Below are positions 33,223 through 43,148 of a stretch of 64,000 nt of DNA, in pieces; within the stretch, counting starts at the first letter, position 1; each line of letters opens with the position of its first letter. Position numbers and translations under genes: made by a program. The notes beneath the pieces were generated by a model. That model did not search any database, was not told the DNA's origin, and saw only the letters and a list, made by a program, of their open reading frames with translations. Location: NCBI GenBank assembly GCA_944472155.2, contig OX235279.1:49697564-49761563 (forward strand), read 5' to 3'. Source of the stretch: Trichobilharzia szidati. Its lineage: Eukaryota > Platyhelminthes > Trematoda > Strigeidida > Schistosomatidae.

Positions 33223-34187
33223 ATTCTATTTTAGTTCACCGTTCCTATTCAGACAATTTCGATACCATTCGATATGAAGTGCTGCTGATATTAGACGTTC
33301 TTTGTGATTTCTGAAATCTTTCTGGATAATTTCAATATTGTCGGAATCAATTTTGTGGCCTAATTCTATAGCATGTAGACCACCTATAGCTGATGATATT
33401 TCAAGCTTTTCTAGTTCACCTGGATTTCTCGGTGGTCGAAGAGATGCTCTACGGTGTTCATTTAATCTGAGTTGATTTCTCTCTGGTGATGTTTGTCCGA
33501 TGTTGTACATCGCATCACATTCCAAGCATTTTATTTTATAGACAAAATTAGATAGCGAATCCTTAAGGGTTAAGTCTTTCACATGGACAAGGTTGCTTTG
33601 TAGTGTATGTGTGTGTGTGTGTTTGTGTCTGATGTTTTGAGGAAAACTCTGATGTCGTTCTTATTGAGTACTCTTCTCATATCATCTGACGTCTCTGATC
33701 TATATGGAACGACAACTGTTGAGGTCTATGCCTTCGGAATGTGTTTTCAACCATGTCTAATGTCAGTGTTGATTTTGTTGATGAAGTTCTCTGGGTAGTT
33801 ATTTTGCTTGAGAGTCTCAGTAATGTTTGATATTTCTTTTTTTCTTTCTCATCCGTTATCAAAGAGTATGCTCGTCTAAGAAGACTTGAAACAACTGATA
33901 CCTTTGCGCTGATGGGGTGTGATGATCCGAAGTCTAAATATTTGTTGGATTGTATTTTCTTCATGAATAAAGATATACTAAAATGTCCGTTCCCCGTGCT
34001 ATTAACTATGCAGTCTAGAAATGGTAGTTCACCGAAGTCTGATTCTGCTTCCGAAGTTAAATGGATTCTGGGTGATAGATTGTTTAGTTTCTCCAAGAAT
34101 AAACTGTGCAGATCTCGCTGTACCACTTAAGAGTATCATCAAAGTATCTTAACCATATATTTGGAGTGAGTGTGCTTGAAAAGATGA
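33223..34187 (-). mobile_element. PLE-2 3' part, right copy, truncated
   Basis: Mirror of 21173-22137: GIY-YIG frame 33582-33226 and RT thumb frame 34126-33677, both unchanged. The RT is cut at 34187, where CR1-like sequence begins. Unlike the left copy it does not go on into the GSPTSP block. Confidence 0.85.
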
Positions 34188-34806
34188 CTCCATATGGTGC
34201 CATTTCAGTGTTGGGTACTGCAAATATCTTGTGGGCAGCATTTATCGATCACCTTCATGCGGAGCAGACCACAACCAGGTACTGCTAAATACAATTTCAG
34301 CGACACAAGATATGGGTTATGATCAAATTGTCAAAGCTGACAACTTCAATGCCCCATCTCTTAACTTGATGTCGGGATATGCCCATGATAGATTTGATCG
34401 AAATCTGCTGCATACCATCATGAAGGCTGGATTCACTGAAAATGTCAGGATGGATACTAGATGGGGCACAGATGGGAAGTCTTCTAGACTGGATTATGTG
34501 CTCACTAGTGACCAGCTACTAGTGGAAAACGTTCAAATCACGACTCCCATAGGTAGTAGTGACCACGCGGTCATAGTATTCGACATAGTCCTCCGCGAGC
34601 GCTTTCAGTGGGACAATACATATCCCTATCTGTGTTATAACAAAGCCAATTACACCGAAATGCGAAGACTTTTGTCTGACGCAAATAGGCTTAAAAGATG
34701 GACAGAGCTGACAGTAGTAGAACAGTGGGGATTGGTAAAGGAGATCATTCACCAGGCAGTCTCAGATACTGTTCCTTTAGTCACACCAAAAGCTAGCAAC
34801 GTTCAT
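34186..34806 (+). pseudogene. CR1-like #1 endonuclease C-terminal part and linker
   Basis: Reads TPYGAISVLGTANI, then in the next frame GSIYRSPSCGADHNQVLL, RWGTDGKSSRLDYVLT and ITTPIGSSDHAVIVFD. SIYRSP, the RLDYVL block and the final SDH are conserved AP-endonuclease motifs. A frameshift near 34225 splits the first block from the rest. An internal deviation (KADNFNAP where GDFN is usual) suggests loss of the metal-binding Asp context. Confidence 0.8.
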
Positions 34807-34895
34807 GGCTAAAATGGGGGACACAACGCCTTCTGCAGGCGAAGTGAAAATCCTGGTTTGCGTGGCGACTATCGAAGAGTCAACCCGAACATGGA

Positions 34896-35980
34896 GTGTA
34901 CCTTGAACTCAGGAATCGATGTAACATACGAGTCCGGATTGACAGGAACACATTTCAGGGAAACCTCGCCAATAAGCTTCTCGTGAACCTCAAAAGCCTA
35001 TACAGGTTTATGTCTGAAAGAAAACCGACCAACCAGGGAGCTTGCAATCTAGTGGGTTCTGATGGGAAATCTCTTACTAGTCTTGAAATGGCAGAGACAT
35101 TCAGTCTAGTCTTTCACAGGCAACTAAACAGTAACGAGGATATTACCCCCACAAAACATCAAGATTACAATGCAAAAGCAACGCGCGAAAACCTGCTGGG
35201 TACATTTGAAATTACCCCGGCTATGGGAAAGTTGACTTCGGGAAAGTCTTCAGGATGTGATGACATCAGCCCATCCGTCCTGAAGCAGTGTTCAGAAAGT
35301 CTCTGCAAACCCCTTAGTGATCTGTTTCAACACTCCTTTGATGTAAAAAATCTTCCATGTGAATGGAAACGAGCCATCCTATCTCCTATCTTCAAGGGTG
35401 GTGACCGGCAGAATGCGACCAGTTACAAACCAGTTACGCTATTTCCAGTAATATCGAAGACATTGGAAAGTTTCATTGACGACCACATGAGAAAATACTT
35501 CGACGGGACTAACCTACTCCATGAAGCACAGCACGGTTTCAGTAGGGGAAAATCCTGTGTGACGAATCTACTACCAGCTTGGAACGATTGGACACTATCC
35601 TGGGATGTAAAGGTACCAGTCCATGTGATCTTTCTCGACTTTGCGAAAGCATTCGACACAGTTCACCATGGTCTGCTCCTTCACAAAATAAGCAAGGCGG
35701 GTGTTTCTGGAACACTTCTCGCGTGGCTGAAAGATTACTTAGGCGAGAGAGAATCCTGCACCAAAGTCAACCGCACCCGATCATCCTGGCACACCTCGGC
35801 ATCAAGGGTTCTATCTTAGGGCCGTTGATGTTTCTGACTTTTATCAACGACCTGCCCTTTCAACTGAACTGCTCTGCGCTTCCTTACGCTGATGACGTAA
35901 AGATTTGGAGAGCAGTAAACTCATCGGAAGACTCCGACAGATTGAAGGCTGCCCTGCAAACTCTGGGAGACTGGGCTCTG
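34896..35980 (+). pseudogene. CR1-like #1 reverse transcriptase
   Basis: Motifs: GKLTSGKSSGCDDISPSVLK, WKRAILSPIFKGGDRQNATS, AQHGFSRGKSCVTNLL, VIFLDFAKAFDTVHHGLLL (first palm Asp), then after a one-base shift near 35815 GSILGPLMFLTFINDLP and LPYADDVKIW (YADD). It ends at ALQTLGDWAL, before the thumb is complete. Element-like codon order is otherwise well kept, so this copy is younger than the RTE-1 relics. Confidence 0.85.
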
Positions 35981-35986
35981 GCTAAC

Positions 35987-36110
35987 GGTGGCATAGTGGC
36001 TAGGACTCTCGCCGACCATGCACATGGTCCGGGTTTCGATCCCCTGCCGACGCACACCCGGTATCTATGGTCGGCCTGCAAAATTTGGGCTACCGATATC
36101 CAAGCTCAGG
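35987..36110 (+). mobile_element. tRNA-derived SINE, 3' truncated
   Basis: Box A GGTGGCATAGTGGCTAGGAC, box B GGTTTCGATCCC (one base from consensus), then GGTATCTATGGTCGGCCTGC and GATATCCAAGC. It lacks the 3' hairpin and A-rich tail of the full copies. It sits exactly at the join between CR1-like #1 and #2. Confidence 0.85.
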
Positions 36111-36126
36111 GCACGCGCGCTGGTAT

Positions 36127-36442
36127 ACAAATCCCATATAATTATTATTACCGAATCCTGGTATCACTCCAGTATACCAGACGAAGAGATAAGCATCGAT
36201 AGGTACACACACTTTCGATGTGACAGGAACAATGGTAAGGAGGGAGGCTGCCTAATGCACTTCGTGAACACACTTACTGTATTACAGCTAGAAAATAGGG
36301 AACTCAATGACATGCACGACACCGTATGGGTCAACGAACACTTCAAAAGTGCTACAATATTAATAGGATGTATCTACAGAGCACCTGGCGCCTTTAGTGA
36401 TTACGGGACACAACATTTAAATGTATTGGAGCAAGTACACAA
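36127..36442 (+). pseudogene. CR1-like #2 endonuclease, N-terminal part
   Basis: Reads IIITESWYHSSIPDEEISID, then RCDRNNGKEGGCLMHF and ATILIGCIYRAPGAFSD, the start of a CR1-type AP endonuclease (TESW with the catalytic Glu; GG; YRAP). The following codons up to QVHN meet the insertion at 36443. The domain resumes at 37314. Confidence 0.82.
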
Positions 36443-37309
36443 CTAGAATATAGATAATGTTTACTATACGGTGACATACATTTATAAGCATTTATATATA
36501 CATAAAACATTAATGTTCTTTTCATGTTCACATACTTTCTCTTTCTGGTACTCTGCTGCTGACCTTACTCTTCTGTTTACCTTCTGGTCGAGGTCGAACA
36601 ACTTCACATTTAAACTGAAATGAATCTGGACTGCAGACCATTTACCTCTTAACCACTCTAACTGCATGAACAATCCCGTGCTACCACTTGAAGACGCTGG
36701 CCAACATTCTGTACAAGGAGTATTCATGAACTGAAATAAAAAAGCAACTGGTTTTCAAACAGTTTTCAATGTCTTTCTCAACTTACGTGTACAGTGTGTC
36801 ATACCGACACAAATGGTGTCAATGGAGAGTTCTGGAATCGACCTCGGCGCTATTTGATGCAGTAAAACAATCCAACACGACCTTATCTAGTTTTCGTATC
36901 CACGATCAAATTTCTTCCGTGTTATAAAACTACGATAAGACTGCTTAAAAAATGGAATAAATATATCACTGATCTCAACAGAATACATCAATAAACTTTA
37001 ACTCAAGGATGCTGTTCACAACAAAGTCATATAGGAGAATTGACTTCAAGCTTTATTTTTCCCAGATGTTTGTACTACATTCATCTGATTTCTGAGTTTT
37101 TTGTTAATGCGAAGACAATATTTCTATATCTTTTCATGTGTTACACAAACAGACTATTTAGCAGACCGTTCCGACTGACTCTAAAGTCAGAAAGAACAAC
37201 CAAACTGTAAATTTAGCATACATCGAAATATGTGTACTTTATATATTGATTTATCCATGCCTGTACAATTGGTATGTTCCTGCATAACAAGGAATAAATA
37301 TATGTTATT
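36443..37309 (+). mobile_element. 3' tail of the same CR1-like family, inserted in the endonuclease
   Basis: This 867-bp piece matches the 3' untranslated region of CR1-like #2 (about 39925-40740) in order and orientation: GAATTGACTTCAAGCT at 37040 against 40457, TTTTGTTAATGCGAAGA at 37100 against 40518, and TCCATGCCTGTACAA near the end of both. The flanks share ACAA (36439-36442 and 37310-37313), a possible 4-bp duplication. An open frame on its minus strand (36727-36482) is not a gene. Confidence 0.8.
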
Positions 37310-37313
37310 ACAA

Positions 37314-38307
37314 TGAAGTATCCACTCTTTCATACGAGAATAAGATCATATGTGGGGACTTCAACCTACCCGAAATCAAATGGGATTTATTGACGGGCCC
37401 AACTAAATATGACAAGCTCTTAGGTAAACTGGACATTTTCGGCTGGAAACAAACTCACACTATCCCCACAAGAAGTGACAACGCACTGGACTTAACATTC
37501 TGTCACGATATAAGTCCCCTCTCAATCTTAGTGGGCTCTAAGCTTTCAGGTAGTGACCACAAAATGGTGATGTGTGCACTGCCACTTCCACTGAGTAGAA
37601 ACACAGCTTATACCTCCACTTCACAACACATAATTTATAGTAACTATTGTAAGGCAAACTGGGCTTTCTTAGATTCAATGCTAAGATCCTCTGAATGGGG
37701 CGAATACTTCACTACTTGTGACATCTCGAGAGCTCTGAATATCTACCAGAACTCAAACACATGCTTAGATACTGTCATTCCACTCCAGACACTTAAGCTT
37801 TCCCCACATATAAAGTCACTTATAAAACCAAAGGATCGTACGAAACGGAAGAGACTTTCAACAAGTTACTTCAAACACCACGACTTTGGCACACTAGGTT
37901 TAATGCTTATCACTCTTAGCTCCGTCTCACGAGCTCGAGATTTGCTTTTGAGAAACGAAGAACACACCGCAATAGTCAATCCTCCTAGAGTGTATGCTCT
38001 CACAGAAATCTTGAAGAAGCGAATGAACTACAAAAACCACAGCATTTCTCTCCTTATAGACAAAGGTAGACTATGCACTAATTCTGTAGATATGTGTAAG
38101 TTATTCAACAAAACTTTTGCAGGTAACTACCTTAAGCCCTCAGCCAAGTTACTCGATTTTCACACTACTGCTAATATGGAACAAACTCCATCTCTACTCA
38201 TATCAAACCAAATTAGCACTGTTGAATTCAACTATGCTAACATTAATCAAACTATAAGAAACCTTAAAACCTCAAAAGGTTTTGGTACTGATGGTATATC
38301 ATCCTAA
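37314..38307 (+). pseudogene. CR1-like #2 endonuclease C-terminal part and linker
   Basis: LSYENKIICGDFNLPEIKWD gives the metal-site GDFN block, RSDNALDLTF the substrate-contact region, and GSKLSGSDHKMVMCALP the terminal SDH. A linker follows, then NLKTSKGFGTDGISS, the RT fingers motif, where a TAA stops the frame at 38305. The 305-codon frame is otherwise clean. Confidence 0.85.
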
Positions 38308-39718
38308 TTTTATAAATATGGTGTCCCTGACATTCCTTTATTACTGTTTAAAATCTTCACAATGTCCTTAGCAACCCAAAATTCCCTGATGTATGGAAAG
38401 CAACATTTATTACACATATACACAAATGTGGCTAGGAAACAGGGGTCAACAACTACAGGCCGATCAATATCACACCTATCGCATCTAGGATTATGGAGAG
38501 ACTAATTAAAGACAACCTAGTCAAGCATATGCTTAGCTGCAGCATTATAAGTCCGAACCAACATGGATTCCTAAAATCCAGATCTTGTTTAACATGCCAC
38601 TTAGACTTCTTTAATTTTGTGACCAGCAGTCGTGACAGACGACAACTAGTACTTGTCATCTACTTTGACATCTCTAAAGCAATTGGCCGTGTCAACCATT
38701 TACTGCTAATACATAAGCTGAACTCCTTAGGAATACGTGACCCACTATTAGGATGGCTTAAATCATTCGTTAACAAGAGGTCCCAAATATTGAAACTCGG
38801 GTCTGTAACTGAGCCCAATCACCTCTGTTTTAGTGCAAGGTAGTATCATTGAACCCCTCCTATTTACACTATATATCAACGGCATATGCGCTTGCTTCTC
38901 TCATGGGAAACCATTCATCTTTGCAGATGACCTAGAAGTAGCTTGTACATTCCAATGTGATGACCTAGGGTACTTCCAGAATGTTATGCAGAGAGAATTA
39001 GATAAAGTGACTGCTTGGTCGCCTTTATGGAATCTACAATTTAACCGGAACAAATGTGGTTGTATCTGCTTCGGCGCAACCTTAATCGACATGAAATTAA
39101 CGCTTCAATCGGCTAACCTAACCAGACTCCAAAAGTGTCGCTGACTTAGGTCTGAGGTACTCGAGTAGCCTAACATTTTCCGAGCAAGTGGCATCACAGA
39201 CTTGAAAGTCGAGGATGCTCTTAGGATGCATACTCGGGAACTTTCACGACAATGAAGCCAAGCTAATTCTGTACAAAACCTGTGTGAGGCCACTACTAGA
39301 ATACTGTCCATTTATTATTAGCAGCCTTCGCACACGTGACAAGCTAAGGATGGAAAGTATCCAACGATATTTCACGTCCAAACTACTTGGGTACGACTGT
39401 AAGAAAGACTACAACTCACGGTGCATGATTCGAAATCTTGCCCCACTTTGGACAATTCGACTTATTACAAACCTAGTATTCTTCTATAAGGTCCTACACA
39501 AAATATCATTCTCATATAATAAGGACATACAACTCTCACAGGAAGGCTCTTACGATCTGCGTGACCAAACTTGCACAGTGACAATAAAAGCCTTTAAGGA
39601 AACACTCCGCGAAAACTTCTTCACACTCATGTGTTTCAAAATACGGAACAACCTGTCCCTAGAAGTCAGAAACTGCAAGATTCAAACGCTCTCTGTACAG
39701 ACTGTTTCATTCTACTGA
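38308..39718 (+). pseudogene. CR1-like #2 reverse transcriptase and C-terminus
   Basis: Frames in order: 38493-38843 with PNQHGFLKSRSCLTCHLDF and VIYFDISKAIGRVNHLLLIH (first palm Asp; AFD has become AIG); 38833-39144 with GSIIEPLLFTLYINGI and FIFADDLEVA (FADD at 38920-38931); 39215-39718 with LILYKTCVRPLLEYCPFI and YDLRDQTCTV. The last is the usual CR1-like C-terminal region, ending at 39718. Three frame changes and stops separate them. Confidence 0.83.
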
Positions 39719-40740
39719 TTACATTAATAAACTGTTTATTCCTAGGACGAATCAATTATTAGTTTACTGCTGTACCTAATAAACGCTCACAAATGCCCTA
39801 ATTACTCTATAAATGACAAATAAACTAGCCACATAAGATGCATAAGAAGACTAAGTAGAAGTAAGTCTGTATGTCTAATAACAGAATGTACAACGAATAT
39901 ACACATATGAGTACAAACACTAAGGTGGCAGAAATAAACAATTACTTTTTCTTTGCTCTCTCATACTTTGCTGCTTGCCCCTTTTCTTCTATTTGCCTTG
40001 TAGTAGAAGTTGTATAGATCTACATTTAGACTGGAGCTGAGAAACAATCGAAACCACATATTCATATATCATCCCTCAAGATTTGGCTAGTAATGACTCA
40101 GCATCCTCGGAATATCCACTGTCATCATAACAAGACGCTGTACAGCATTCTATACAAGCACTGTCAATGATCTAAAATGGCTTACATATACCTTTCTACG
40201 TGCTAATAGACTTACTCTTGCGGACCAACCATGGAGTGAAAAATGGCAGGCTCTGGCTGACGTGGGTGCAGTAAAACAAATCTGCGTGGCAATAACCAAT
40301 ATTAATGTGCATTCAGTTTAATTCACATCTGGTGTTACATACGATAAAAAATGCTGACAAAATCATACAAATAAATCACTCATTTCAAATTAATACCCAA
40401 TTTAAATATAAATCAAGAAAAGGATACGATGCAGCACACACCAAAGTTATATGTAGGAATTGACTTCAAGCTCTGTCTTTTCCCAAATATTTGTAATCCA
40501 TCTAACTCATATTTGGGTTTTTGTTAATGCGAAGAATATATCTCTATATTTCTTAGTGCGCTCCATTGAATGACTAGTTAGCAGATCGTATTCACAAACT
40601 AATGTCAGAGAGGACAGAGACCATGTAATTTCACCATAAATCAAATTTATGTAAGTTAGATAATACTTATCCATGCCTGTACAACTGGTGTGTCCTACAT
40701 AGATAGGAATAAATATATATTAAACACGAACAAGAAAAAA
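39719..40740 (+). other. 3' untranslated region of CR1-like #2
   Basis: About 1 kb without coding sequence, homologous to the insertion at 36443-37309. It ends in AATAAATATATAT. Element length and tail agree with the family's other copies. Confidence 0.7.
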
Positions 40741-41196
40741 TGACTGACAGAAACAGATTATATACGAAACATATAATAATGAACCAGTGATGACAGTACT
40801 CATACTGAGATAGGTGCAGAGATTTGGTAAGCAAAACCATCGGTAATTGCGTTTCTATTCAGATGCATGGGAATAAGAGGCACCTGAATGACTGCACTCG
40901 TATTGGCTACCGCAGTGTTTGTCGCCGAAATTGATGATATGGCTTCACATTCGCGATTGGTAAATGCTGATTTTATTCGATCTACATAGACTTTTTATTC
41001 CTCCTAACAATGTTTACTGTGACAGATCCATCTGCTTAGCTAATTACTAGAAAGAATTTGCAATAATAGTAAGTCCTTTCCTAATATCTCCACTTCTAAT
41101 AGAAGAAACTTCGTGAAATTCTAAGTGACCACTTGCCTGTCGGCGCTGTGAGATTGTCGGGATGCGCTTGCATTAAACTGAAGCATTTGGTGGACT
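40741..41196. other. Spacer, no gene seen
   Basis: The last four bases (GACT, 41193-41196) are the left target-site duplication of the element that follows. Confidence 0.5.
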
Positions 41197-41235
41197 TGTA
41201 GTGTACATTGAACAAGACAAGCTAATCTACCCTCT

Positions 41236-41757
41236 ATGACATCGACAATAGCAACAAAAACAACTACTACATCGGCTAATTTAGTGTCACTGTCACGTAT
41301 TCAAACAACTAATCCACTTTCGAATTCCAGTGTCAATCTTCCCTCTACACCGTTATCGTCGTCTTCATCCTCGTTAAGCATGCCAAAAATTGTATTCAAT
41401 CCCAAAATTTCATTGAATAAATTTAAGATTATACCTACACCGGCTGTTTCATTAACACCGTCAACAACAACAATAACAACAACAGCCAATAGTCTTGTCA
41501 ATTCAACATCCAGTTCATCAAAGTCTAAAAGTTATCAAGATTCAATAAATTGTAATAGTAATAATAATAACAATAATATCTACAACAAAAGTAGCTCAAA
41601 TATTTCAACAATACCATTACCAAGTTCTTTTACTGCCAGTACGACAACTTCTGCTGCTGCTACTACTCCGTCCACAGTACCTGTATCTTTATCCATTTCT
41701 ACGGTTCGACAGTTACTTTATGGAATTGGAGCAGAACAATATGTATATATATCATAA
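41236..41757 (+). CDS. Ser/Thr/Asn-rich protein frame, unidentified
   Basis: A 173-codon frame with an ATG start 22 bases after the shortened LTR end. Composition is dominated by Ser, Thr, Asn and Pro with runs of Ser and Asn (residues 43-50 and 105-115), plus a less biased core VFNPKISLNKFKIIPTPA and a tail STVRQLLYGIGAEQYVYIS. No signal peptide, membrane segment or catalytic motif is visible. Such low-complexity stretches are common in flatworm regulatory proteins. It could be a captured host exon or cDNA, or a chance frame in trinucleotide-rich DNA (many ACA, TCA and AAT codons). It is not like Gag. Confidence 0.45.
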   Translation: MTSTIATKTTTTSANLVSLSRIQTTNPLSNSSVNLPSTPLSSSSSSLSMPKIVFNPKISLNKFKIIPTPAVSLTPSTTTITTTANSLVNSTSSSSKSKSYQDSINCNSNNNNNNIYNKSSSNISTIPLPSSFTASTTTSAAATTPSTVPVSLSISTVRQLLYGIGAEQYVYIS

Positions 41758-42727
41758 AATAGATAAAAAATATCAAAAAAAGAAAAAGCAGAGAGAATCC
41801 ATTGTCGCTTTACTCAATCTTAACTGTCAGACTTTTTCCTGTTCATTACTGTAGCAATTTGTCACTCTAGTGTGGTTAAATTCTTTTTGCAAGCTTTGAC
41901 TGTAAATATTTTTCGCCATGTTCTTTATTTTTTCGGCTAGCCATTTGCTTTTACCTAAATGTAAATGTCTACCCTCTTCTAACTCTTTTTTCCTTTACCA
42001 CATGCCCTGTAACCACTTTCCTTGCCGTGTTGCTGAAACTTGCATTTATTTTAATTCAACCAGGAGTAGCCTTGCTATTTTCCCCACATTTCTGCGCTTC
42101 CGAACCCCCAGTTTTCGCGACATATGTATATACTTTTTTTATAAAAATCGATTTTGCGAATTTCTACATACCCTTCCATTTTTCTTTTTTTCGCTTTGTT
42201 CCTCTCCTACGCTGGTATATTTATTGTCCTTAGTGTTGATGGATGCTCGCTGATAAAGTATAATTGTGAAGCATTGGGTTAAGACGAAACTTAGACCTAA
42301 TGAGTCACACTCCTGTCTCAGCCTGAGCACAGGGGTGATATCATCAACCCCCGACACAATGTGTGCGGTTCGTAGCCTCTACTTATACAGAGATCAAAAT
42401 ATGTAGATATGTAAAAAAATCGTTAAAAAAACAATGAAAAAAAGAATGTATAACATGTAAGAAAATTATTACAAAAAAATTGATAACTTGAAACTCTGTC
42501 CAACCACACTAAGATAACCAGCGTCTTTCCTTTCATATTCCGATTTACTGCATACATCATGTACATATCATTCATCCTTCCCCCCAACCTTTTTTTCGTT
42601 TCGCTCTATATTTTATAAAAAATTTTTCTTTCTCCGCTTCTTTTCCTTCCTTTTATTATGCAAATCTCCTACTGCATATCGCTTATGTTCTTGGATCGAA
42701 GGTTGTTTGTTTCCCCACCAACCTTCT
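41758..42727 (+). other. Untranslated internal part of the LTR unit
   Basis: T-rich sequence without a family match. It contains short T and A runs and no splice chain that I could support. Confidence 0.5.
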
Positions 42728-42736
42728 AAGGGGGGG
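42728..42736 (+). promoter_or_regulatory. Polypurine tract
   Basis: AAGGGGGGG, six bases (ATAACC) upstream of the LTR start TGTAGTG. This is the position of the plus-strand primer in LTR retrotransposons. Confidence 0.6.
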
Positions 42737-42742
42737 ATAACC

Positions 42743-43144
42743 TGTAGTGTACATTGAACTTTTGTTTTAACTCACTCATCCAATTTTTGGTGCTACTCCA
42801 CTTCGCCACTTCGCTTCGCGTGCTGCACTACGCTTCTTGTACATTTTGGCACTTATACGCTTTCTCCCTCGCTGTACTCTCCTACAAGCATACTCCTCCA
42901 GCTTCCTACTCCTACGGGTATAGATAAGTGGTAAACCTGTTTTTATATTATTGAGTTATAATCACATTCGTTATAAATATATGTTTGGTTACAGGCAAGT
43001 AGTGAGTCCTTTATTTTCTGTATTTACTCTTTTCTCAGTACTCGCAGGATAGGCAGAGTGCTGATTAAGACCTAGGCAAAAGAAGTTAGTCTTTTTGTAA
43101 GTGCGACAGGCAAACTCACCTGAGGATAAAACCGGGCACTTACA
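42743..43144 (+). repeat. 3' LTR, 402 bp
   Basis: Begins TGTAGTGTAC and ends GCACTTACA, with TGTA/TACA inverted ends. The last 54 bases also form a TGTAAGTGC/GCACTTACA inverted pair (43096-43104 with 43136-43144). An AT-rich TTATAAATATATG near 42970 could be a TATA element. Confidence 0.65.
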
Positions 43145-43148
43145 GACT

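Larger units (their letters stand above)
21173..34187. repeat. 13-kb near-perfect palindrome
   Basis: Left arm 21173-27670, spacer 27671-27687 (17 bp), right arm 27688-34187. A position x in the left arm pairs with 55358-x near the centre and 55360-x beyond the G-run. I found only three differences: A27198 against G (paired base 28160), G27480 against A (27878), and a G-run of 9 (24406-24414) against a C-run of 11 (30944-30954). That run accounts exactly for the 2-bp length offset. All contained elements occur twice in mirror image. Confidence 0.97.
34180..35986 (+). mobile_element. CR1-like non-LTR element #1
   Basis: Begins inside an endonuclease domain at the palindrome edge and runs to the RT YADD motif. 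It is 5' truncated and 3' truncated (the SINE at 35987 follows). CR1-like elements encode an AP endonuclease and RT for target-primed retrotransposition. Frameshifts near 34225, 34810 and 35815 break it. It belongs to a different subfamily from CR1-like #2. Confidence 0.85.
36127..40740 (+). mobile_element. CR1-like non-LTR element #2, split by an insertion
   Basis: Endonuclease start (36127-36442), an 867-bp insertion (36443-37309), endonuclease end and linker (37314-38307), RT in several frames (38308-39718), and a 3' untranslated region to about 40740 ending GGAATAAATATATAT. It is 5' truncated next to the SINE. Stops and shifts break the RT. Confidence 0.87.
41197..43144 (+). mobile_element. 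LTR-bounded unit with non-retroviral internal region
   Basis: Starts TGTAGTGTACATTGAAC (41197-41213), identical to the first 17 bases of a probable 3' LTR at 42743. It ends TACA at 43144 and is flanked by GACT on both sides (41193-41196 and 43145-43148). A G-rich purine tract (42728-42736) lies six bases before the LTR, as expected for plus-strand priming. There is no gag, RT or integrase; the internal part has a Ser/Thr/Asn-rich frame and about 1 kb of untranslated sequence. The 5' LTR is cut after 17 bp, taking the primer site with it. Confidence 0.7.

Noticed and set aside
36482..36727. 81-codon minus frame in the inserted tail
   Set aside because: The sequence is a CR1-like 3' untranslated region repeated near 40 kb, where the frame is not kept.
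42248..42292. Possible hammerhead core (CTGATAA ... GACGAAAC)
   Set aside because: The first box is not CUGAUGA and no convincing stem II forms between the boxes.
42139..42357. Protein frames at 41918-42357
   Set aside because: Low-complexity, T-rich shadows on both strands within the untranslated interior of the LTR unit.
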